DNA of 64,000 nucleotides, taken from assembly GCF_050908995.1 (NCBI RefSeq), contig NC_135129.1, forward strand, positions 868,001 through 932,000, read 5' to 3'. Source of the stretch: Andrena cerasifolii (lineage: Eukaryota > Arthropoda > Insecta > Hymenoptera > Andrenidae). Shown here piece by piece: positions 35,547 to 46,433 of this stretch (positions are counted from its first letter, which is position 1; every line of letters begins with the position of its first letter). The notes beneath the pieces were generated by a model. That model saw only the letters and a list, made by a program, of their open reading frames with translations. It made no database searches and was not told the DNA's origin. A program made the translations under genes and the position numbers.

Positions 35547-35750
35547 GTTAATTTTATTCGACGGTTAGAGTTAATTTTTGTATTCGTCGGGCGTTTCAAC
35601 TTTTTCAACTTTAACTTTAACGTTAACTTTAATTTAACTTTAACTTTAAATCTATTCGGCGTTGAAAGTTAAAGTAACAGTTAAAGTTAAAGTTGAGAAA
35701 TTGATTCATCGCTGAAGCTGTAAACGCTCAACGAATAATAAAATTAACTT
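35547..35750. repeat. Palindromic AACTTT-repeat foldback
   Basis: Outer inverted words GTTAATTTTATTCG and CGAATAATAAAATTAAC frame a run of AACTTTAACTTT units followed by AAAGTTAAAGTT units, with a short spacer near 35655. It is a hairpin-forming microsatellite, possibly a very small foldback. Confidence 0.65.
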
Positions 35751-36100
35751 TATATAAAGTTAAAGTAACTTTTATTTGACCCGTAATTTAAACAATTTTC
35801 TATTTAGTTAATTCCCAACTCCGACATTCATAATCTATAAACTACAGTTTTCGTTAATATATTTAATGTAATTTAATATAAACATCTTTGAAGCTTTCAT
35901 ACTTGAAACTTCATCCATGTATTTGTAACTTGAAATTGATAAATTAATGTAAAATTGTCCAAACCATGGGTGTCCATGGTGGTTTTACAATGATATAACA
36001 AGAACGTAAATTTTATTTAAATGGAACATGAGAAAGGGTATCCAGTTACACGAATATTGACACAAGGGCTGAAGCGTTAATTGGTGTTGGTTCTTCTTGT
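35751..36100. other. AT-rich intergenic
   Basis: Nothing recognised. Confidence 0.35.
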
Positions 36101-36104
36101 TTAA

Positions 36105-36913
36105 GGGGTCATGCCTAGTTGGCAGGCGAAAAAAGACGTGGTTTTCAGGATTTTTTGTGGAAAATCTAATGTATATTTTTTACAACTATTGGCTTATATT
36201 AAAAGTACATATATTCAGCAACTCTCAGTAATTTTGTTATAGGAAAGTATTAAAAAATGAGCGAATAACAGCTACTCTTCTGGAAGCTATTCTTTTTATG
36301 GTGAGCACGATTTCTCCGAGCCAGATCATCTGAAATTGAAAGGTGAAGAAGATTCTGTTAGTATATGAGTTTATCTAGTTCGTGAACGAAGGATTTTTGT
36401 TTTTCATGAAAATTGTATTTTTAATTCGCGAAAAACGAACAATTCAGACATCGAAAAATTATGATTTTGCGTTAAACGGCCGCCATTTTGTCTGAAATTA
36501 TTTTTTTGAAAAATCCTCCGTTCACGAACCAGATAAACTCATATATTAACAGAATCTTCTTCACTTTCTGATTTCAGATGATCCGCTTCGGAGAAATTGT
36601 GCTCACCGCGCAGCGCCATTATAAAAACAGCTTCCGCGATAGTGGCTGTTATTCCTTCATTATTTAATATTTTTCCATAACAAAATTCCTGAGGGTTGCT
36701 GAATATATCGGCGCGCGTTACGAAAAATAGCACGTTTCATTTTTTTTCTTACGGACAACTGCATGTAGAAAAAATGAAACGGGCTCCTTTTCGTAACGCG
36801 CGTCGACATGTACTTCTAAAATATGAAAATAGTTCTAAGAAACATACATCACATTTTCCACAAAAAATCCCAAAAATTACGTTCTTTTTCGTCTGCCAAC
36901 TAGGCATGACCCC
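36105..36913. mobile_element. TTAAGGGG-type element, copy at 36.1 kb
   Basis: 809 bp between TTAA (36101-36104) and TTAA (36914-36917). Inverted ends GGGGTCATGCCTAGTTGGCA and TGCCAACTAGGCATGACCCC. The arms pair for several hundred bases: GGTGAGCACGATTTCTCCGA near 36300 against TCGGAGAAATTGTGCTCACC near 36590. No coding sequence. TTAA duplication with G-rich tips occurs in Kolobok-type as well as piggyBac-type elements, so superfamily is open. Confidence 0.8.
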
Positions 36914-36917
36914 TTAA

Positions 36918-37630
36918 GGGTAGAAGCTCTGTTGGATTCTTATAGATAGAATGATTAAGACATTTAGAAATGTACTATTAACTATTAATGAGTTTTTAAA
37001 AAAAAAGATTCAGGACTTGTGGGGTAGATGAGCAGAGATGTTATAAGGAGAGTAAAAAACGCGTAATTGTATACTACGAGTTAAAAAATCAACCCTGACA
37101 CAGTTAGAAGGGATTTGAAATTGTTTGGTTAAAAACGGCCCCCTCTTTGCAAAAGTAAAGAAGTTTGTCAGATGTGTTTATGAATCTATAAATTAATATT
37201 AAGTAGACATTTTTATACATGAAAAATGTGTATATCAAAAAAGAAAGATGTAGTACATTCAACGCCGAGAATTATTCTAGAACGTAAGTTACCATCCGTA
37301 TAAAATAAAACGCAAGTTGAAAAGTACAAAATACGAAATATTACTTCGCCAATTTTATTCTAATGACATGCATTATTCATTTGCAATCTTATCTTGTATA
37401 CAGTAACTGGCATACGTACAATCAATGGTTTAAAAATCTGCAGTTAAACATTTCATAAATTAACGATTTCATGGAAAACATTACACAGGGCGAGCCAATA
37501 ATAACAGCCATCAGCCAATGACTAGTTATTTATGGTTTTTAGCAAAAATGATTTTGTATGAAATATATTGTATGCGGAGGGAATCGCCGAACAGATACAC
37601 TTTAATTGTATAACGCATTTAGTTATGTAA
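36918..37630. other. Intergenic with an AATCAACCCTG repeat fragment
   Basis: 37010-37125 (GACTTGTGGGGTAGATGAG, AAAAATCAACCCTGACAC) resembles 43975-44080 and, more weakly, 60280-60400. It is an interspersed repeat without visible ends. Confidence 0.45.
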
Positions 37631-37703
37631 TATTAGGATGTTGAATAAGTTCTCGCTGTTTTGCAACAGATGACGTTACCAGAACTGCGTGCGTGTAGTT
37701 TAA

Positions 37704-38265
37704 GGGGTTATGCCTAGTCAGGCGGTCGAAAAGAGGCGAATATTTGTGAATTTTTTTGAAGAAGCGGAAGCGTATATTTTTACAGAACTTTTTGCGCTTA
37801 AAAGAGCAACATTTAAAGAACATTTGGTAATTTTATCGTAGAAAAATATTTAATTTTATAATAAAATAACAAGCGACATCCAAGAAGCATTTTTAAAAAT
37901 TTGATTTTGCGGTGAGCATTGCCATTCGGAACCAGATTATCTAAAATCAAAAAACAAAAAAGATTTCGTTACTATATTAATGTATCCTCAGGTTGACGGA
38001 GAGAATTTTCCGAAATATTAAGTTAAAACAAAATGGCGGCTATTTAAAGTTGAAATCCTGATTTTTCGTGCAAAAATGACGTGAAAAAAATCAGTATTAA
38101 ATATTAAATATTATAGTAAATATTTTTCTACGAAAAAATTACTAAATGTTCTTTAAATGTTTGTCTTTTAAACGCAAAAAGTTTTGTAAATTTATACGCT
38201 TCCGCTTCTTCAAAAAAAAACACAAATATTCGCCTCTTTTCGGCCGCCTGACTAGGTATAACCCC
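37704..38265. mobile_element. TTAAGGGG-type element inside the mariner
   Basis: 562 bp, TTAA at 37700-37703 and 38266-38269. Inverted ends GGGGTTATGCCTAGTCAGGC and GCCTGACTAGGTATAACCCC. The arms pair nearly to the centre. The tips match the element at 36105 (GGGGTYATGCCTAGT). As mariner sequence continues on both sides, TTAA is a true target duplication. Confidence 0.88.
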
Positions 38266-38374
38266 TTAAGACGGTAGCGCATCTATAAAGAAGTACTATA
38301 AGCAAGCTTTAAATTCAGCGTATGTCATTTCCGCCGAAGTGTAAACAACTTTTTTTTTCAATACTGTTAAATAT

Positions 38375-39401
38375 GTCGAATTTTGTGCCAAAAAAGGAGT
38401 ATTTGCGGGGGATTTTACTGCTTTATTAAAAAAAAAATCTGCAGCTGAAACACACAGAATTCTTGTTGACGCTTATCATGCTCTGTCGCAAACAACATGC
38501 AGAGATTGGTTTAGACGCTTTAAAAATAATGATTTTGATCTTCAAGATAAAGAACGCTCTGGCGCACCGCAAAAGTTTGAAGACGAAGAATTGGATGCAC
38601 CACTTGATGAAGACCCATGTCAGACACTAGCTGAAGTTGCAGAATCATTAGGAGTTGATCACACAACAGTTTCAAAACGTTTGAAAGCATTAGGAATGAT
38701 TCAGAAGGAAGGACATTGGGTGCCGTACGAGTTGAAGCCGAGAGACGTCGAACGGCGTCTTTTCACGTGCGAACAGCTGCATCAACGGCAGAAAATGAAA
38801 GGTTTGTTGCATCGTATCGTGACTGGCAATGAAAAGTGGATACGCTACGATAACCCTAAGCGTAAAAAATCGTGGAGTAAGCCCGGGCATGCATCAACAT
38901 CGTCGGCAAAGCCGAATATCCATGGTTCCAAGCATCTACTCTGCATTTGGTGGGATCAGCTGGGTGTACTTTATTACGAGCTACTCAAACCGAAGGAAAC
39001 CATCACGGAAGATCCCTATCGACTACAATTGATGCGTTTGAGCCGAGCATTGAAGGAAAAGCGGCCGCTATACGAGCAGAGACACGACAAAGTGATTTTG
39101 CAGCATGGCAACGCTCGGCCACGTGCTGCAAAACCGGTGAAAACCTACTTGCAAACGCTTAAATGGGAAGTTCTACCTCGCCCGCCGTATTCACCAGACA
39201 TTGCCCCTTCCGGATTATTATTTGTTCCGAACCATGCTGCATGGCCTGGCTGAGCAGCACTTTCATTCTTATGAAGATGCCAAAAAATGTTTCGACTCTT
39301 GGACAGCCTCAAAAGACGTATCGTTTTTCCGACGTGGAATTTAAATGCTGCCAGAAAGATGGAGAAAAGTAGTAGCTAGCGATGGACAATATTTTCAATG
39401 A
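38375..39401 (+). pseudogene. mariner transposase (DD34D), three catalytic-site lesions
   Basis: The frame starts MSNFVPKKEYLRGILL at 38375 and ends near 39401. It has an N-terminal helix-turn-helix region (ETHRILVDAY, then CRDWFRRFKNNDFD), a second one (QTLAEVAESLGVDHTTVSKR), the WVPYELKPRD linker and the catalytic domain. Lesions: a TAA stop at 38429-38431; the first catalytic Asp of TGDEKW is Asn (TGNEKW, 38828-38830); the second, in HDNA, is Gly (HGNA, 39107-39109); an extra G near 39212 shifts the frame exactly at the third Asp of APSD. C-terminal sequence continues in the other frame. The protein cannot catalyse transposition. Family assignment is firm; the subfamily (cecropia/mauritiana-like) is from memory. 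Confidence 0.95.
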
Positions 39402-39482
39402 CATGTTTTTTACTAATTTTTTAAAATAAAGCATTAATTTAATAAAAAAAAAAACAGCGAGAACTTATTCAACATCCTAATA

Positions 39483-40035
39483 GATTATATGCAACGTATT
39501 CACATTTATTTGAAACTCCACTATAATACACAACTAATTGATTTTCGATCACACCAAAATGAGAATTTGTAATTTCCATGTCTTTAGATACAGTCACTCA
39601 CAAAAGTATCCGTCCACTAAATACGTACCATATTTTACATATCACATCGACTTCAAAGCAAGGTTTCACAATTCTACATTCACATTAATATAAACCTTGA
39701 TTTGTACACAGTGAAAAATGTACACAGTTTATTTAGAAAAGTATTATTCTCCGTGGAAGTAGTAAAAAAATCCGCCCAAATTCAATATAAATATTAGTAT
39801 AAATTAAAATCTATACAAACGTAATTACAATTACTGCCATTTTATTATAAACTTTAATCTGTTATGCACGGCTCCAACTAATTTCCTGTGAAATTCGGTT
39901 TCATCTGGTTCCATCCTCCCAGCAAAACTTCTTTAAGCATTTCTTTGATAAATGATACTATCTAAAGATATATGCATCAGTGTAAATTATACTGAATAAT
40001 TCTGTACCTAATATTATTCAAATAAATAAAATATC
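39483..40035. other. AT-rich intergenic with a Tc1-type tip fragment
   Basis: CAGTCACTCACAAAAGTATC (39592) resembles the terminal repeat of a Tc1-like family seen in insects. No matching right end was found. Confidence 0.4.
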
Positions 40036-40038
40036 TGA

Positions 40039-40403
40039 AGGTAGGCACTCACTACGCCACGCCTCGCCTCGCCTCGCCTAGCCTCGCCGCAACTTCATTT
40101 CGGACTGATATCTAGCCTCGCATCGCCTCGGATTTTCCGTACCTGAAGTTATCTGAGCTTGCCTCGGTTCATGTGTTTCGTCAATTGCTCAGAGAACCTC
40201 TTCCTTCCTCTTTTAGCTGTCACCGAAAGCGGTGGTTTGCCTGGCCTCTCTTCCTCAAAATATTTTCGACAAAGCATCCGCGGCTCGGAGGTGCGCCGAG
40301 GCGAGGCGACGCGCAGTGTGAGTCCAATTGTCAAAATACATAAGAAAAGCATAGGGAGAATAAAATGAGCCGAGGCGAGGCAAGGTGTAGTGAGAGCCTA
40401 CCT
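40039..40403. mobile_element. MITE with CGCCT repeats in both arms
   Basis: About 365 bp with inverted ends AGGTAGGCACTCACTACGCC and its near complement TAGTGAGAGCCTACCT. Each arm contains short tandem CGCCT/AGGCG repeats (40055-40085; 40297-40310 and 40370-40383). The flanks are TGA and TTA, compatible with a TNA duplication but not identical. Confidence 0.75.
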
Positions 40404-40406
40404 TTA

Positions 40407-41516
40407 TACGTATGGGGCGAATGAATACTTCTTCTGTAACTGTATAGTATACATTCCACGTCCCACGCGCAACAGAATTAATCAATACTCTGACCATCCT
40501 CCCCTTGCATCTACACTCGATGGACATTGCAATTTTACAAGTTAAATAAAACAAAACCTGCTCCATCGGCATATTCAACCTCCTACAGTCATATGTATCA
40601 TTCGACACATATAACACAAAACGAAAGAAGATCAGAAGAAAACGTTGAGTCACCCTCAAAGGTCACCCAACTCCCCAAAACCCGCCTCAAAGTACTACGT
40701 CGTGGCATTCCAAGAGGTTCGCCTCCGTAGCACCGAGAAAGCGCCCCTGAGAAAGCTCATCGGCGCCCTAGGCCCGCGACATGTTATCCGGGCAGCATGA
40801 GCTTCAGTGACGCCGACGTCGATCTCGACGGCGTCTGACGGAGCTGCCCGTCAAACGGAAGACGTCGTCTGACGTACCACCGGAGCAGGGGACCAAAATG
40901 TAGTAGAGGTCGATGGTGGCGCGAAGCTTTTCACCGAGCTTTCCACGTGCCGGGAAGCTCTACGACGCGCGGACCCGAGCGGAGAAGGAAGCGCTGTCAG
41001 AGGCCCCGCCACGGCGTCCTCTGGAGCCAGGAGAACAACAGCTGCTGAAAGGATCCTCCCCGTCTGATACGGAGCGTCGCGACGCACGTCGCAACGGGCG
41101 TCGTTACGACGAGGAATTGTAGCAGGCGAGCATGCAACGAAGGAGCTTGCCAGCGTCGCGACGCCGGCCTCGTAGGGTTAATTTTAGATCCCCCGTACGA
41201 ATAGGGCGAGGGTGGTAGCGGTTAGGAACGCCCCCGACAGCTGCGTTTGCGCGTTACGCGGATAAGTTATCGATTAAATGGCGCCTGCAGTTATATTCGG
41301 CGTCGTCCATTAAAAATCTTATCTCCATTTCTCATCGTCTCTACGAAAACACATTTTTTGTGTGTGTTGACAGCTGTTCTGCTATTTGTCAACCAGTCGT
41401 TATAATAAATCTAAAAGCAGATATTCGATGGTAATAGAATATGAATATCGGTAAGTGCAATGGATGTCGGTGGCTTGTTGGTAAAACTGACCAAGCCCAT
41501 ATTTCTTAATTTTCGG
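40407..41516. other. Intergenic with a GC-rich patch
   Basis: 40730-41170 is GC-rich, open in several frames and contains many GACG/CGTC words. It resembles 32760-33200 in style. Neither yields a domain I recognise, and no gene is called. Confidence 0.35.
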
Positions 41517-41518
41517 TA

Positions 41519-42834
41519 CTGTAAACTGGGGTGACTTTGCTCACTTTTGAACATCAAATAACTTTTTTAGCACTCCTAGTGCATTAAATTTTTTTTGAAA
41601 AATAATATTACTATACGGTAGATGGCGTGTAGATTTAAATAGGCTTTTAAAAAAATTCTGTACTTAAACGTACGCTTTTAAAATGCCAAACACGTGGTGG
41701 GCGAAGTTACCCGCTCAGTTGGGGTGTCTTTGCCCGCGTCAAATTTTTCAGTGAAAACGTGCCTAAAACTCATTATTCAGTTATGATTGAGCAATCGTTC
41801 TTATTCTAATGGATACATAAGAATAGTATTATCAAAACATGTTTTTTAAAAAAAATTATTTAAAAAAAAGCCTTAAAATGCGCTCTGGGTATTTCACCCC
41901 ACGCCGAAAACACGCTTTTTCCGTTCCCGGGTCGTCGCTAAGATTCGTCTCGTCGTAATTAAGTATGTTCGTTTTCGGGACGCCTCCAAAGTTTTCTCTA
42001 ACAAGGAGAGTATTTTAGGTGTCCGCCTCCCTTCGCTGTCCGAAAAATAAGAAATACGTGTTTTTTTTTATTTTCCCCGTTTTCATATTTGGGGGGTGAA
42101 AACTGCGTTCAAAGTTAGGGTTGAAAAATCATTTTTGTGGATTTTTGAAAATCTGGTGAGTCAGTCATATTTCGCATTCAAAGACACAAAATTTGTTCAT
42201 TGACACTATTCCCCTATCTCTAATAGTTCTCGAGATATTCCACAAAAATGATTTTTCACCCCCCCCCCCCCCCCCCAAATATGAAAACGGGGAAAAATAA
42301 AAAAACACGTATTTCTTATTTTTCGGTCCTCTATAACATATCCAAACATCAAAATGATCGGAGGCGGACACCTAAAATACTCTCCTTGTAAGTGGTAAAA
42401 ATATTTTACAACCGTCTCAACACCAACAGCTCTCGCGCGAGAAATATTTTGACACCTTCTTTCGGTCAATTCCGTTCTGTGTTTTCTCACGAAGCCCATG
42501 TAGTCCTGACCGGGTGTATTGTTAACGAATTTAACAATATTTTTCCCGACCCTGTCCCAGCATTGTGTAACAATTTTGTACCAGATTTTAAGGTTTATTT
42601 TCTCTCAACAGTACAAAGTTTGGAGATCACAAAATTCACTTGGTAAAAAAATTTTTTGTGTAATTTTTTACTCTGACTGAAAAATTACCATATGTTTGAA
42701 TTCGCTATTGTATTTTTCGTTTGACCTTGGAGAAATTATTGCTATCGATTACAAAACACCATATGTTCTAATTACTTCACAATAAAATAAAATAAAGTTA
42801 TTCCGAAACTGGGCAATGTCACCCCAGTTTACGG
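41519..42834. mobile_element. TA-flanked MITE, CYGTAAACTGGGGTGAC tips, interrupted
   Basis: 1316 bp with ends CTGTAAACTGGGGTGACTTT and TGTCACCCCAGTTTACGG, flanked by TA (41517-41518, 42835-42836). Subterminal GGGGTGTCTTTGCCC (41720) and GGGCAATGTCACCCC (42811) words repeat the tip. A CAAGG foldback (42002-42388) sits inside. It is a longer relative of 18186-18602. Confidence 0.82.
42002..42388. mobile_element. CAAGG foldback, third subfamily
   Basis: 387-bp palindrome, tips CAAGGAGAGTATTTTAGGTG and its complement, flanked by TAA (41999-42001, 42389-42391). Its arm contains GTCCGCCTCC...AAAAATAAGAAATACGTG...TTTTCATATTTGGGGGGTG, one copy per arm of the unit amplified at 33755-34855. A C-run of about 20 (42259-42278) lies in the right arm. 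Confidence 0.88.
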
Positions 42835-42888
42835 TAACAGCAAAAAAAGATTAGTTTTCTTTATGTACTTTAAGCGACATTGTTCTTT

Positions 42889-43650
42889 TAGATGACACCC
42901 AGGGGAGATATTTTTGGCACCGCAAACCAGGGAGTTCAAACCCCTGAAAATCATACTGGTATTACGTCAACAAAGCTATACCGAAACCGATATCGTACCA
43001 AAACAGGTGATTACCGAAACCGTTATAGAACCGAAATAGGTGAATACCGAAATCGTTGAAGTACCGAAACCGAAATAAATACCGGTATTTTTTTGGTTTT
43101 TCTTTAGGTGTCATGGTAGATTAAAGTAATATCTTCACAGCCCGTGTTAATTCGAGCTGTAAAAACACCGACATAACGTAATATATTTTCCTAAAAAATA
43201 CCAATAGATTCGTAGCTTCATTATAGCGTGGCCGCAGAAAAAAGAAAAAATACAACGTTTCACTTCCGAATTCCGGGAGTCGCAATATCACTTTCTTCTT
43301 CACTTGCGAACACATTATACATGTTATTTTATGATTAGCTTCAGTATTACAGCAATATCATGTACAATCGGTTTTGCTTAATAATATTTTGAAAACTGTA
43401 ATAAAATCCTAAAACCAAAAAATTATCGGTAAATATAGGTAAATATACCGGTATTTGCATATATCGATATGACGTCATACCGGTATTTGCGTATTTCGGT
43501 TTCTATAAAGGTTTGGAAGATGGAACCGAAAAATATACATTCATCGGTATCATACCGGTATTTTCAGTTTCGATAGAAGTCCCTGCCGCAAACTCCTTGG
43601 GTGACGACCCTGGTTTCTTCAACAACTGCTACACAGCGAACAAGACGAAC
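42889..43650 (+). other. Possible small host reading frame split by a hAT-type insertion
   Basis: A pyrimidine-rich tract and AG (TGTTCTTTTAG) is followed by ATG at 42892. The frame reads TPRGDIFGTAN up to the insertion and, with element and one duplication removed, continues SLGDDPGFFNNCYTANKTNH for 37 codons in all before a stop. Composition is protein-like, but the frame is short and I recognise no domain. It may be chance. Confidence 0.25.
42928..43585. mobile_element. hAT-type non-autonomous element with 8-bp duplication
   Basis: 658 bp, perfect 8-bp duplication CCGCAAAC (42920-42927, 43586-43593). Tips are CAGGGAGTTC and GAAGTCCCTG. The arms consist of degenerate tandem words such as TACCGAAACCG on the left and CGGTATTTGCGTATTTCGGT on the right, in opposite orientation, around a unique AT-rich centre. 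An 8-bp duplication with CAGGG tips is the hAT signature. No transposase. Confidence 0.9.
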
Positions 43651-45215
43651 CATAGTTTTTTTTTTATAAATATTCTTTAATTGATAAGCTTTTAGTGTAT
43701 ATTGCGATTTTTTATTAACAAAATTACTTATAGGTAAAAAAAATCATAAAAAGTCCCCTTTTTCACAGTGAATGTAACCCCTTAGTTTATTGTCAAAAAT
43801 TTAGAAAGTAATGCTTCCATTAGTCTTTAAGGATTTTACGATGAGCTTTTCTGGAAGAGTCCTATATGTAGTCACTGTCAAGATATACATACCAATCTTA
43901 TGGATAGGTAGGCTCAGACATCGTATTCTATAGTTTAGTCGTTTGCACATGCACAATGTGTTTTTGAAAAAGCGTTCAGGATTTATGGGGTAAACAGTAG
44001 TGATCAAGCTATGTATAAAAGGGAAGTAGGTAATGAACGCAGGTATCAAAATCAACCCTGCCAATTTTAGAAGCGATTTTCGATGTTATTATTGCGAATT
44101 ATTTGTCTGTATCTATTCATCAAATGTGAAGTGAAAAAAAATTATATTACCATATGTTTACTCTGATGTTTATATTACGGAATAGAGAATTCTTTTAGAA
44201 ATGTATGGTCTGTCCTTAACGTGGATTTTCTACTTACAGAAGGGAAACTTGTGGCATAACACAACAGCAATGAAACCCAATTATTAATCTAGTAAGGTAT
44301 TCTCCTGTTTTCACTTCACATGCAATAAACGTTAATAAGAACAGACATGTCACTTGTGTGACCAGAAGAGAACAGCTCTTTTGTTAGTTAAACATTTTCT
44401 ACTTAGCTTGCAATAAATAAGTTCTGTCGAAAACATATTTCCATTCGCCAAATATTTTAAAGTCTCTTATGAACTTTGCAGAGGTGTGTGATCCTCTTAA
44501 ACAATTAATCAGCAAGAATAAAAGAACACGGGTCTAATATTGTTTAATGCTCTTCAAATTTGTGTGGACTTGATTAGAGAAAAATTTCATTACAAGTCAT
44601 TTGCAGCGAATATCAAATATAAATACCAACTTCTAAAATGTTATTAACAAAATTTCACTACTCGCCAACAACATTTAAAATATTATATTCATTTCAATAA
44701 ATGTTATATAAATATAACATTTAATTATAAACGATGTCTTCCTATTTCATGCAACACTATTTACTGTTAATAAAATTATACCAATGTTGTAGTACGTATG
44801 AAATATTTAAAAGATTTTGTTTTTGTTGTCTGACAAAGTGTTTAGATTCAACATTAACGATTAATGTAATAAATAGCTGTTATCTGTGCATAAACTCCAT
44901 GTAAAGCAGTGGACACTTCGCAGCTGCATTGTTCCTGGTTCCGCAGTAGTACAGGTCAGCGACTTAGCTCGTCTAACGTTAATATCAAAACTTCACAACG
45001 CTCCTTACTAGTAGCAAAACTAAAAGTACTTGGCTTATAGTCAGGGACAAAAAGACACCTTATGTTTCTTTATATTTTGATATAATAGCTGAAGAAAATG
45101 TACATTTTAGTAAATCAGCTATATTCTACATGCCAATAACTGTAAATATACCGAAGATTATACGTAGTATCCGTTTCTAAGAAATAGTATGAAGGAAAAC
45201 GTAAACTTTGCTATC
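43594..45215. other. AT-rich intergenic with an AATCAACCCTG repeat fragment
   Basis: 43975-44080 (GGATTTATGGGGTAAACAGT, AAAATCAACCCTGCC) matches the fragment at 37010. Otherwise nothing recognised. Confidence 0.4.
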
Positions 45216-45220
45216 CTCAC

Positions 45221-46081
45221 GTGGGACAAAATGATAGATCATGCAAGGTATTTTCAATTCTCAGTTGTAAACGTACACAAGAAGCGTCAAAATCGAGTGC
45301 CTAGTAAAGTCTCCACTAAAAATTATTTAATATAAACTGTTTAATTTGTGCAGTTGCAACATAGCAATAAAGAATGGGTCGTGGCAAAAAATTGACTGCA
45401 TGTGAAATGCATACAGCTTTAAAATTATTTAAAGGAATTCCATAGCAAAAATTGCTATAATATTAAAGAGAAGTAGAAACGTAATCAGTAAATTAATTAA
45501 AAATCCAGATAATTATGGTAAAAAAAAAAAAGTTCTCCTCCTGCTCTAACACCACGTGCGAAGCGTGCAATTTTAAGGGTAGCTTCGAATTCGAAGATGA
45601 CCGCTAGACAAATTGCAGAAAAAGAAAACACTTAAAACGAAAAAAATTGCAGAGAAAGCCTGTGTTATCAGAGCAGCATAAAAGTGTTCGTTTGGTATTT
45701 GCGGAAAAACATATCCAACTGAAGAAAATGTGGCGCACAATAATATTTACCGATGAAAAGAAAATTAATTTGGATGGATCTGGTGGTTTTGCTTACTACT
45801 ATCGTGATTTGAGAAAATAAATGGGTGGTAATGGAGTTATGATTTGGGCCGGTATAGGTTACCATGGAAAAACAGATATCAAATTTATTAGTGGCAACAT
45901 GAATAGCGAAAAATATTTGAATCTGATTCCTTAATAATCAAACATGCTACAAGAATTGCAGGAAATAAGTTCATCTTTCAGCATGACAGGCTCTTCTACC
46001 AAGTACTGAATATTAAGCAAATTTGATAATTCTTTTTGTACATTCCATTTTTTAAACACATGTCCTATCATTTTGTCCCAC
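45221..46081 (+). mobile_element. Internally deleted Tc1-like element
   Basis: Tips GTGGGACAAAATGATAGATC and CCTATCATTTTGTCCCAC. The right flank is TA; the left has CA, probably mutated. At 861 bp it is about half the usual Tc1 size. Confidence 0.8.
45374..45990 (+). pseudogene. Tc1-like transposase remnant
   Basis: Starts MGRGKKLTACEMHTALKLFK, the beginning of a Tc1-type paired DNA-binding domain. Stops follow and a second helix region survives in another frame (RNVISKLIKNPDNYG). A further block reads EQHKSVRLVFAEKH, then IIFTDEKKINLDG with the first catalytic Asp (TDEK), then GVMIWAGIGYHGKTDIKFI. The frame closes after MNSEKYLNLIP. The second Asp and final Glu regions are absent, so the element cannot move itself. 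Assignment rests on the DEKKxNLDG and NPxNYG motifs. Confidence 0.85.
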
Positions 46082-46217
46082 TAAATTTCTTGAATGGTTA
46101 CAGTTTTCCAGATAAATTTATATTCATAATCAACATTTTAATTTAACTAATTGTACTACATGAACAAACACAGTGTAGAACGATTGACAAATTAATGGGT
46201 GCCCTATCTTTTTGTTA

Positions 46218-46431
46218 ATGGGTAAAAATCCTACACTACCCTGGCGCCCCCGGGGGATTCCCCACTTAAGAAGTTGGGGTGCCTTTTGAAGATTTCCCCA
46301 AGTTAAAATAAAATTTATAAAAAAAATTAAAAAAATTTTTTTTTAACGTGGAGACATCTTCAAAAGGCACCCCGACGCCTCCAGAAGGGAATCTCCCGCG
46401 GACGCCCGGGTAGTGTGGGATTTTTACCCAC
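46218..46431. mobile_element. Short palindromic MITE, TGGGTAAAAATCC tips
   Basis: 214 bp, tips ATGGGTAAAAATCCTACACT and AGTGTGGGATTTTTACCCAC, flanked by TA (46216-46217, 46432-46433). The arms are GC-rich (GGCGCCCCCGGGGGATTCCC; GGGAATCTCCCGCGGACGCC) around an AT-rich centre. Confidence 0.82.
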
Positions 46432-46433
46432 TA

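Larger units (their letters stand above)
37633..39480 (+). mobile_element. mariner element, interrupted and inactive
   Basis: Terminal repeats TTAGGATGTTGAATAAGTTC (37633) and GAACTTATTCAACATCCTAA (ending 39480), flanked by TA (37631-37632, 39481-39482). The total is 1848 bp; without the TTAA-flanked insert and one TTAA copy it is 1282 bp, the normal mariner length. The insert lies in the 5' untranslated part. Confidence 0.93.

Noticed and set aside
35547..35750. Telomere-like or regulatory meaning for AACTTT repeats
   Set aside because: The unit is not an insect telomere repeat (TTAGG), and the run is palindromic, so a microsatellite hairpin is simpler.
40255..41122. 134-codon minus-strand frame and GC-rich frames after it
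   Set aside because: The first begins in a MITE; the rest is compositional. A decayed retroelement cannot be excluded.
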